The notes below the pieces were generated by a model. That model saw only the letters and a program-made list of their open reading frames with translations, was not told the origin of the DNA and made no database searches. Shown piece after piece: positions 1 through 5,242 of a stretch of 21,591 nt of DNA. Position 1 is the first letter of the stretch. Each line of letters begins with the position of its first letter. Made by a program: the position numbers and the translations under genes. The DNA comes from Prevotella sp. (lineage in GTDB: Bacteria > Bacteroidota > Bacteroidia > Bacteroidales > Bacteroidaceae), in the NCBI GenBank assembly GCA_024681875.1, contig JAILAA010000206.1:1-21591 (forward strand). The letters are read 5' to 3'.

Positions 1-683
1 TCAAAGCCCCTGGCAACACATTCTAACATGATGGCTCTCGCTGAACACCGTGTTTTATCCCCGTTGATTCCATGCAAAGCCCATTCAAAAATCGTTTGAA
101 CCTGTTTTGCCTGTTCTTCGTTCTTGACCAAGATAGACCGATATTTGCCATGTACTTTCTCTTCCGTTTTCTGTTTACTGTAGCCGAAAGCAGTAGGGCC
201 AACAACAGAATACCCAGATGCCAGTAGTGAATTGAGACCTCTTGCCATCCTCTTTTTCTTCTCTCTCATTTCGGACTGAGCCATAGAAGCATATACAGAG
301 AAGATGATGTCGGTACTCATGTCCACCTCACCATTGTCATTGAACAAACGGAAGTTCTGGTCTTTGACGTATAGCTGAATCTTATTGGTAACAAACCATT
401 CCTTGATTTGCTCTAGAATAATCTTCTCTCTAGCTAATCGGCTAAGTTCCGTACACAGGACTATACGGCAATCATTCTCAGATAGGAATTCTATGACGCG
501 CTTGAAACCGTCTTTGGCCTCCATGCTACGGAAACCAGACTCTTTCGTAGATATATCAATCAACGGCTTATCAAGTCCCAAGTCTTTAGCATACTTGTAA
601 AGTGCATCCAACTGGAACTGATAATCCTGCTGCGAAGTAGATACTCGCGTTAAAATTATACATTTTTTCCCGAAATCTATCAT
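1..683 (-). CDS. Large serine recombinase, N-terminal 227 codons (runs off left edge)
   Basis: This is a site-specific DNA integrase/invertase of the serine recombinase family. The predicted start is ATG at 683 (MIDFGKK). The resolvase domain covers about residues 8-150: the TRVSTSQQ motif puts the nucleophilic serine at residue 15, followed by the LCTELSRLAR segment and the MAQSEMREKKKR helix. From about residue 155 the GPTAFGYSK motif opens the Recombinase (PF07508-type) domain, which marks it as a large serine recombinase rather than a short resolvase. The reading frame stays open to base 1 with no stop, so the C-terminal zinc-ribbon/coiled-coil part lies outside the window. The gene lies next to the junction with the broken comM gene, so it is the likely enzyme for that integration. 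Its own promoter is at 758-789. The family call is secure; target specificity is inferred from position. Confidence 0.9.
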   Translation of the reverse strand, partial: MIDFGKKCIILTRVSTSQQDYQFQLDALYKYAKDLGLDKPLIDISTKESGFRSMEAKDGFKRVIEFLSENDCRIVLCTELSRLAREKIILEQIKEWFVTNKIQLYVKDQNFRLFNDNGEVDMSTDIIFSVYASMAQSEMREKKKRMARGLNSLLASGYSVVGPTAFGYSKQKTEEKVHGKYRSILVKNEEQAKQVQTIFEWALHGINGDKTRCSARAIMLECVARGF

Positions 684-757
684 TGGTCTCAATATTTTTG
701 ATTACCTTTGTCGAAGATTTGAGTGCCTGGTGGCTATAACCTTCTTGAATTCGGCGA

Positions 758-789
758 CAAAAATACAAAGATTTTCTGAAATCTCCAAA
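758..789 (-). promoter_or_regulatory. Bacteroidetes-type promoter for the recombinase
   Basis: Read on the minus strand there is a TTTG (786-789), a 20-base spacer and TATTTTTG (758-765), matching the Bacteroidetes primary sigma consensus TTTG-N19-21-TAnnTTTG. It lies about 75 bases upstream of the recombinase ATG at 683. It is inside element-derived DNA, so the recombinase would carry its own promoter into the target. Confidence 0.65.
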
Positions 790-792
790 TTT

Positions 793-1551
793 CTAAGCCG
801 CACGTTTTTGGAGGAAATCGGGCTGTAAAAGACAAAGAAATATGCTAAATATCTGTATATCAAGCATCTTGTGTTCCTGTATAATCGGACACATTTTTAT
901 CACATTGTGGCCGCCAGCTGATGCCACCTCTAATGCTCTCTTTACTCCCTCCTGGCCTTTTACGTCGGCAAAGTCCAGATCGAAGCTGTATTGTTGTTCG
1001 TAGAATTCTTTTCTGGTGTCGACCACCATCGGCTCATAGCTACCTCGTCCTTGCAGGAAGGCCACCACATCGGCCAGGTTGTCCATACCGTAGACGTCGA
1101 GGTTGTTTACAACGGCGGCTTCGCGCATGTTGTCTTTGGGGACTATCAGCCCTTTGAACTTTTCTTTTCTAGCCCGAATAGCTATGGGCAGTGCTGCACG
1201 TACAGGCTTGATGCTTCCGTCCAAGCCTAGCTCTCCCACCATCATGTATTTGTCAAGTTGGCTGGTGTCAATGTTTCCGTCAGCTGCCAGTATACCGATG
1301 GCCATGGGCAAATCAAACCCGCTTCCCTCCTTCTTCATGTCGGCGGGCGACAGGTTAATGGTCAGATTTGTCTGTGGAATATAGAATCCGATGTTGGGCA
1401 GTGCTGCGCATATTCTGTCGTAGCTCTCTCTTACAGCAGTGTCGGCCAGTCCCGACAGCTTGAATATCATGCCCTTCGTCTGGTTGGTTTCTATGGTGAT
1501 GGTGGTGGCCTCCAGTCCCATCACGGCTGCACTATAAGTCTTTACTAACAT
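793..1551 (-). pseudogene. comM: Truncated ComM/YifB-family Mg-chelatase-like AAA ATPase, interrupted by the element
   Basis: The gene begins at ATG 1551 (MLVKTYSAAVMGLE), a typical YifB start; an in-frame ATG at 1563 is less likely because the promoter -7 box ends only 15 bases upstream of it. Residues 1-217 match the N-terminal ChlI-like domain (NLSPADMKKEG, MVGELGLDGSIKPV) and run up to DFADVKGQEGVKRAL and GGHNV. In intact proteins the Walker A loop follows directly. Here the frame instead continues into about 34 unrelated residues and stops at 793, giving 252 residues instead of about 510. The ATPase core is missing, so the product should be inactive. In naturally transformable bacteria ComM is a helicase aiding branch migration of incoming DNA; here its loss would be a by-product of the insertion. 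The missing half should lie beyond the other end of the element. Confidence 0.88.
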
Positions 1552-1578
1552 CCGTGGTGTCATTTTGAAATGATGTTG

Positions 1579-1610
1579 CAAAAATAACGAGAAAAGTTGA
1601 GAATGACAAA
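1579..1610 (-). promoter_or_regulatory. Promoter of the comM gene
   Basis: On the minus strand a TTTG (1607-1610), a 20-base spacer and TATTTTTG (1579-1586) give a good Bacteroidetes promoter. The 5' leader would be short, and this favours the ATG at 1551 over the one at 1563. Confidence 0.65.
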
Positions 1611-1627
1611 GAAAAAGCTGTTTTTCT

Positions 1628-1658
1628 TTTGCTTTTCGCTTGCTTATTCGTACCTTTG
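1628..1658 (+). promoter_or_regulatory. Promoter of the epimerase-trmH operon
   Basis: TTTG (1628-1631), a 19-base spacer and TACCTTTG (1651-1658) match the Bacteroidetes promoter consensus, 32 bases upstream of the ATG at 1691. It is divergent from the comM promoter; the two -33 boxes are 17 bases apart. Confidence 0.7.
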
Positions 1659-1690
1659 CAGCAGATTGAGCAACCATTTTTTTTGAAAAT

Positions 1691-2755
1691 ATGCAACAGA
1701 TAAATCTGGAGAACAAAACGCTCTTCGTGACCGGTGCCGCAGGCTTTATCGGCTCCAATCTGGTGAAGCGCCTGTTGAAGGACACGAAGACTGCCCGTAT
1801 TGTGGGCATCGACAACATGAACGACTACTACGACCCTGCACTGAAAGAGTTCCGTCTGCAGGAGCTGCAGGATCCGCGCTTTACGTTTATCAAGGGCGAT
1901 ATTGCCGACAAGACTGCTATTGATTCTATCTTTGCAGACTATAAGCCCGCCGTTGTCGTCAACCTTGCTGCACAGGCAGGCGTGCGCTATAGCATTACGA
2001 ATCCCGACGCCTACATTCAGTCCAATCTCATCGGTTTCTACAATATCCTGGAAGCTTGCCGTCACTCATACGACGAAGGTGGTGTTGGCGTCGAGCATAT
2101 GGTCTATGCCTCATCTTCCAGCGTCTACGGCTCAAACAAGAAAGTGCCGTACAGTACAGATGACAAGGTGGACAACCCTGTCAGCCTCTATGCAGCCACA
2201 AAGAAAAGCAACGAGCTGTTGGCTCATGCCTACTCTAAACTCTATAACATCCCCTCCACAGGCCTGCGCTTCTTCACTGTCTACGGTCCAGCCGGTCGTC
2301 CTGACATGGCTTATTTCGGCTTTACCAACAAGCTGCGCAAGGGCGAGACCATCCAGATATTCAACTATGGCCACTGTAAGCGTGATTTTACTTTTGTAGA
2401 TGACATCGTGGAGGGCGTGGTGCGCATTATGCAGGGTGCTCCCGAGAAAAAGAATGGCGAGGATGGGCTGCCGTTGCCGCCCTACGCTGTCTATAACATT
2501 GGAAACTCTTCACCCGAGAATCTTCTCGACTTTGTCGACATCCTCCAGCAGGAACTGATACGCGCAGGTGTGTTGCCGCCGGATTATGACTTTGAGGCAC
2601 ATAAGCAGCTGGTGCCCATGCAGCCGGGCGACGTGCCTGTGACGTTTGCCGATACCAGCGCCTTGGAGCGTGACTACGGCTTCCGTCCCTCCACATCGTT
2701 GCGCGAGGGGCTTCGCCGCTTCGCCGAGTGGTATAAAGAGTTCTATAGAGTTTAG
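1691..2755 (+). CDS. NAD-dependent epimerase, UDP-glucuronate 4-epimerase type
   Basis: This is a short-chain dehydrogenase/reductase of the extended sugar-nucleotide epimerase group, 354 residues. The NAD-binding GAAGFIG motif is at residues 15-21, the catalytic YAATK (YxxxK) at 167-171, and the serine cluster ASSSSVYG precedes it. The GIDNMNDYYDPALK segment after the first beta-strands and the FFTVYGPAGRPDMA segment are typical of UDP-glucuronate 4-epimerases, which make UDP-galacturonate for capsule or lipopolysaccharide. Substrate is inferred from family resemblance, since close relatives use other UDP sugars. It is cytoplasmic, with no signal peptide. The stop codon TAG lies inside two perfect TAGAGTT heptads (2746-2759), and the methyltransferase gene starts 11 bases further on, so the two are probably co-transcribed. 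Confidence 0.88.
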   Translation: MQQINLENKTLFVTGAAGFIGSNLVKRLLKDTKTARIVGIDNMNDYYDPALKEFRLQELQDPRFTFIKGDIADKTAIDSIFADYKPAVVVNLAAQAGVRYSITNPDAYIQSNLIGFYNILEACRHSYDEGGVGVEHMVYASSSSVYGSNKKVPYSTDDKVDNPVSLYAATKKSNELLAHAYSKLYNIPSTGLRFFTVYGPAGRPDMAYFGFTNKLRKGETIQIFNYGHCKRDFTFVDDIVEGVVRIMQGAPEKKNGEDGLPLPPYAVYNIGNSSPENLLDFVDILQQELIRAGVLPPDYDFEAHKQLVPMQPGDVPVTFADTSALERDYGFRPSTSLREGLRRFAEWYKEFYRV

Positions 2756-2759
2756 AGTT
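2746..2759 (+). repeat. Two TAGAGTT heptads at the 3' end of the epimerase gene
   Basis: TAGAGTT occurs twice in tandem and includes the epimerase stop codon, followed by a degenerate AGGAG. It is short and could be chance, but it has the same 7-bp unit length as the larger arrays in this window. Confidence 0.35.
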
Positions 2760-2766
2760 AGGAGCT

Positions 2767-3579
2767 GTGGAGATAACGAGTGCTCAGAACCCGAGAATCA
2801 AGCATCTGTTGCTGTTGCAGCAGAAGTCGCAGCTGCGCCGTCGCGAGGGCCTCTTCGTCGTGGAGGGTGTGCGCGAGCTCCAGCACTGCATCGAAGCTGG
2901 CTTCGAGATGGATAGTCTCTTTGTGTGTGAAGAGTTAGACCCACCCACCATCCCTCCCTGCAAGGAGGGGAGCATCTTCTTCCTTCCACGTTTCCTTTAC
3001 GAGAAAGTGGCCTATCGTGGCTCTACCGAAGGCGTCATTGCCATCATGAAGGAACGCAAGCTGACCCTCACAGACCTCAAGTCACACCTCACACCTCTCA
3101 CCTCACACCACTCACCTCTCATCATGGTGCTCGAGGGTGTGGAGAAACCTGGCAATCTGGGAGCCGTGCTCCGCTCGGCTGACGCAGCCCGTGCCGATGC
3201 AGTGATTGTTTGTGACCCGCTGACCGACCTCTATAACCCCAACCTGATACGTGCCTCCATTGGCGCCCTCTTCACCCTGCCCACCGTTGCCTGCAGTAGC
3301 AGTGAGTGCATCGCTTTCCTGAAAGAGAACGGCATTCGTATTCTTACGGCACAGCTGCAGGATTCTCAACTATATTATGACACCGATATGCGCTCGCCCG
3401 TTGCCATTGTCATGGGGACGGAGTCTACAGGACTGACGCAGCAATGGCGCGATGCTGCCGACGCCCATATCCGCATACCGATGCTGGGGAGCCTCGATTC
3501 GCTCAACGTCTCCGTTTCGGCGGCCATCCTGCTCTTCGAGGCAGTAAGACAGCGCAACTTATCAATGCAAAGCGAATAA
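2767..3579 (+). CDS. TrmH/SpoU-family RNA 2'-O-methyltransferase
   Basis: This cytoplasmic SPOUT enzyme transfers a methyl group from S-adenosylmethionine to a ribose 2'-OH in rRNA or tRNA. It has 270 residues and probably starts at GTG 2767 (MEITSAQNPR), with GGAG just upstream. An N-terminal substrate-binding domain (VVEGVREL, residues 31-38) is followed by the SPOUT domain with its three motifs: EGVEKPGNLGAVLRSADA (123-140), IVMGTESTGL (214-223) and IPMLGSLDSLNVSVSAA (237-253). Two foreign-looking segments interrupt it. One is a proline-rich stretch encoded by a palindromic element (residues about 59-67); the other is KSHLTPLTSHHSPL (105-118), encoded by 7-bp repeats in the linker just before the SPOUT domain. 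All three motifs are intact, so the protein should be active. Whether the target is 23S rRNA (RlmB-like) or tRNA cannot be told from sequence. Confidence 0.87.
   Translation: MEITSAQNPRIKHLLLLQQKSQLRRREGLFVVEGVRELQHCIEAGFEMDSLFVCEELDPPTIPPCKEGSIFFLPRFLYEKVAYRGSTEGVIAIMKERKLTLTDLKSHLTPLTSHHSPLIMVLEGVEKPGNLGAVLRSADAARADAVIVCDPLTDLYNPNLIRASIGALFTLPTVACSSSECIAFLKENGIRILTAQLQDSQLYYDTDMRSPVAIVMGTESTGLTQQWRDAADAHIRIPMLGSLDSLNVSVSAAILLFEAVRQRNLSMQSE
2941..2970. repeat. Palindromic element inside trmH
   Basis: CCCTCC (2952-2957) and GGAGGG (2964-2969) form a hairpin with a 6-base loop, flanked by a CCACCCACCAT tail. It adds about ten residues (DPPTIPPCKEG) between two beta-strands of the N-terminal domain. 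On the minus strand it begins CCCCTCCTT, the same nine bases as the copy at 14377-14398. Confidence 0.55.
3083..3117 (+). repeat. Five tandem 7-bp units inside trmH
   Basis: The units are CACACCT, CACACCT, CTCACCT, CACACCA and CTCACCT. They encode the serine/threonine/proline/leucine linker at residues 105-118 in front of the SPOUT domain. The orientation on the coding strand is the one free of stop codons. Confidence 0.75.
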
Positions 3580-3599
3580 ATTCATTTTGTCCGAAAAAA

Positions 3600-3683
3600 T
3601 CCGAAGCCTTCGGACAAAAATCCGAAGCGGTCGGACAAAAATCCGAAGCGGTCGGACAAAAATCCGAACACGTCGGACTTCTT
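3600..3683. repeat. Four-unit 21-bp dyad array upstream of ribD
   Basis: Units start at 3600, 3621, 3642 and 3663, each exactly 21 bases. Each contains an inverted repeat TCCGA-N5-TCGGA, and the first three end in CAAAAA. The N5 is AGCCT, AGCGG, AGCGG and ACACG, so the arms are conserved while the centre varies. A half site (GTCCGA, 3589-3594) precedes the array. It fills the gap between trmH (stop 3577-3579) and ribD (start 3719). The 21-base period is two DNA turns, which would place each dyad on the same face of the helix. On the minus strand each short hairpin is followed by TTTTT. It may be an operator array, a set of weak bidirectional terminators, or an inert repeat. Confidence 0.85.
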
Positions 3684-3718
3684 CTGACAAATAAAGGAAA
3701 AGTAAATATAGTAAGGTT

Positions 3719-4732
3719 ATGCAAGACACTGACGAACTATACATGCGCCGCTGCCTGCAACTGGCCCGTTGCGGACGACAGAACGCCAAGCCCAACCCGA
3801 TGGTCGGTGCAATAATCGTGGCTCCTCTCACCTCTCACTTCTCACCTCACCCCTCTCACCTCACCCCTCTCACCTCACCCCTCACACCTCTCACCTCCAG
3901 AATCATCGGTGAAGGATACCACGCCCGTTGCGGCGAGGGTCATGCCGAAGTGAACGCCTTTGCCAGCGTGAAGGCCGAGGATGAAGCGCTGCTGAGGGAG
4001 GCCACGATGTATGTGTCGTTGGAGCCCTGCTCACATTATGGCAAGACGCCGCCTTGTGCCGATCTGATCATTAAGAAAGGGCTGAAACGTGTTGTGGTGG
4101 GCTGTATCGACGAGTTTGCCGAGGTACAGGGACGTGGCATCAAAAAGTTGCAGGATGCCGGCATCGACGTTACCGTGGGGGTGCTTGAAGAAGAGTGCCG
4201 TGAACTGAACCGCCGCTTCTTTACTTTCCATCGTCTGCACCGTCCGTATATCATACTGAAGTGGGCACAAACGGCTAACGGATTTATCGACGACAACGGT
4301 CATGCCCTTAGCATATCGTCGCCATTTACCCAGATGCTCAGCCACAAACTACGGGCAGAGGAAGATGCCATTCTTGTGGGCCGCGTGACAGAGGAGAGGG
4401 AGCATCCACAGCTCACTGTGCGCCATTGGGTAGGCCCGTCGCCAAAGCGTCTTGTCATCGACCGTCAGCATCCGCTCAACCTCGAGAGCCTGTATCACCA
4501 CAACATTCAGTCGCTCATCGTCGAGGGTGGGCGCAAGACGCTTGACTCGTTCCTGGCTCAGGATCTGTGGGACGAGATACGCGTGGAGACGAACACTATG
4601 CTGACAGTAACCGGCGGCACCCGTGCACCGCATCTGCCGGCAAATGTAGTCGTGACAGATACTGTCAACTATGACGTGAACACTATCACGACATTCCGGA
4701 AATGTCAATTGAGTAAAGATAACAAAAGATAG
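3719..4732 (+). CDS. ribD: Bifunctional riboflavin biosynthesis protein RibD
   Basis: RibD deaminates the pyrimidine product of GTP cyclohydrolase II and then reduces its ribose side chain, two steps of riboflavin synthesis in the cytoplasm. The deaminase domain (residues 1 to about 150) shows the zinc site: HAE at 75-77 (H75 ligand, E77 catalytic) and the PCSHYGKTPPC segment with C104 and C113. The reductase domain starts at ILKWAQTANGFIDD, with DAILVGR and LIVEGGRKTLDSF further on. At 337 residues it is slightly shorter than common RibD proteins, the shortage lying in the reductase. An insert of about 26 residues (35-60), encoded by ten 7-bp repeats, replaces the short turn between AIIV and RIIGEGYH just before the zinc site. 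No other riboflavin gene is nearby. A repeat array lies upstream; no clear TAnnTTTG promoter is visible, so it may be read through from trmH. Confidence 0.93.
   Translation: MQDTDELYMRRCLQLARCGRQNAKPNPMVGAIIVAPLTSHFSPHPSHLTPLTSPLTPLTSRIIGEGYHARCGEGHAEVNAFASVKAEDEALLREATMYVSLEPCSHYGKTPPCADLIIKKGLKRVVVGCIDEFAEVQGRGIKKLQDAGIDVTVGVLEEECRELNRRFFTFHRLHRPYIILKWAQTANGFIDDNGHALSISSPFTQMLSHKLRAEEDAILVGRVTEEREHPQLTVRHWVGPSPKRLVIDRQHPLNLESLYHHNIQSLIVEGGRKTLDSFLAQDLWDEIRVETNTMLTVTGGTRAPHLPANVVVTDTVNYDVNTITTFRKCQLSKDNKR
3829..3898 (+). repeat. Ten tandem 7-bp units inside ribD
   Basis: Exactly ten heptads fill 70 bases: CACCTCT, CACTTCT, then alternating CACCTCA and CCCCTCT/CCCCTCA, ending CACCTCT and CACCTCC. 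They encode a low-complexity Ser/Thr/Pro/Leu/His segment in a beta-hairpin turn of the deaminase domain. This is the longest and most regular array in the window, and the alternating CACCTCA/CCCCTCT pattern suggests that a 14-bp dimer unit was duplicated. Confidence 0.9.
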
Positions 4733-4740
4733 TAGGATTG

Positions 4741-5202
4741 TTATTTGCGGCCGAAGTCGGCAGGCACCTCGCCCCACTTAGCCGTTTCCCACTTCACAAT
4801 AGGATTACGGTAGTTGTGGGTCCGTAGCCAATTTTCCGCGCGAACAATAATACTATATAGCTGTTCGGTTTCTGGTGTGCGTTCCAGCTTGGTCTTACAC
4901 TGCCGCTTCCTCACCCACAATATGGCGTTGTAGCTGTCAGAATAAATTGTCTTGTTGTGCAACCCCTGCTGCCAGCAGAGGGCGAGGGCATGTACAATGG
5001 CGAGAAATTCGCCAATGTTGTTCGTACCTTTCATCGGGCCGAAATGAAACACACGGGCACCCGTGGCCAGGTCGATGGCCTGATACTCCATCGGCCCAGG
5101 GTTGCCGGGGCAGCTGGCATCCACAGCCCATGCATCGGCTGTCACTTCCAGAGGAAGCGGCAGCACGGTGTCATGTCTGTAGTCGGGAGGATTCTGGGTC
5201 AT
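4741..5202 (-). CDS. Ribonuclease HI-like protein
   Basis: RNase H cleaves the RNA strand of RNA-DNA hybrids (R-loops, Okazaki primers) in the cytoplasm. The predicted start is ATG 5202 (MTQNPPDYRH), giving 153 residues; a longer in-frame start would overlap argS and add unrelated residues. The four acidic catalytic positions are visible: D28 in AVDASCPGNPG, E65 in TNNIGEFLAI, D89 in IYSDSYNA and D149 in WGEVPADFGRK near the C-terminus. No N-terminal hybrid-binding domain is present. It lies 40 bases downstream of argS on the same strand, separated by a strong hairpin (5215-5235), and is convergent with ribD with an 8-base gap. The fold assignment is firm; the choice between a housekeeping RNase HI and a paralogue is not. 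Confidence 0.82.
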   Translation of the reverse strand: MTQNPPDYRHDTVLPLPLEVTADAWAVDASCPGNPGPMEYQAIDLATGARVFHFGPMKGTNNIGEFLAIVHALALCWQQGLHNKTIYSDSYNAILWVRKRQCKTKLERTPETEQLYSIIVRAENWLRTHNYRNPIVKWETAKWGEVPADFGRK

Positions 5203-5214
5203 TGTCGTAGTGTT

Positions 5215-5235
5215 TGTTGCGATGACATCGCAACA
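5215..5235. terminator. Hairpin between argS and the RNase H gene
   Basis: A perfect 9-bp stem (TGTTGCGAT with ATCGCAACA) encloses a 3-base loop. It starts 8 bases after the argS stop. No T-run follows on the minus strand, so it is not a textbook intrinsic terminator. It may instead stabilise the argS 3' end or attenuate expression of the RNase H gene. Confidence 0.5.
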
Positions 5236-5242
5236 TACTGGG

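Larger units (their letters stand above)
1..897 (-). mobile_element. End of an integrated element carrying a serine recombinase, inserted in comM
   Basis: Homology to ComM stops abruptly near 889-900, and the sequence from there to the left edge is visibly richer in A+T than the neighbouring genes. It holds a recombinase gene that starts about 215 bases from the junction and reads away from it, the usual position of an integrase next to its attachment site. Only one end is in the window, so the size, cargo and other junction are unknown. The exact crossover dinucleotide cannot be fixed from one end. It could be an integrative conjugative element, a mobilizable element or a prophage. Confidence 0.75.

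Noticed and set aside
586..768. A separate 60-residue protein upstream of the recombinase
   Set aside because: It overlaps the recombinase start in another frame, while the recombinase frame has the family motifs.
3600..3683. CRISPR array
   Set aside because: Units follow each other without unique spacers of 25-40 bases and no cas gene is nearby.
3580..3718. FMN riboswitch upstream of ribD
   Set aside because: The conserved FMN-element sequences are not visible; the gap is taken up mainly by the 21-bp dyad array.
3503..3831. Reading frames across the 21-bp array with repeated SDFCPTA or KSEAVGQ peptides
   Set aside because: A 21-base period keeps any frame open and gives a 7-residue repeat automatically. 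The frames overlap the trmH and ribD coding regions and have no plausible start signals.
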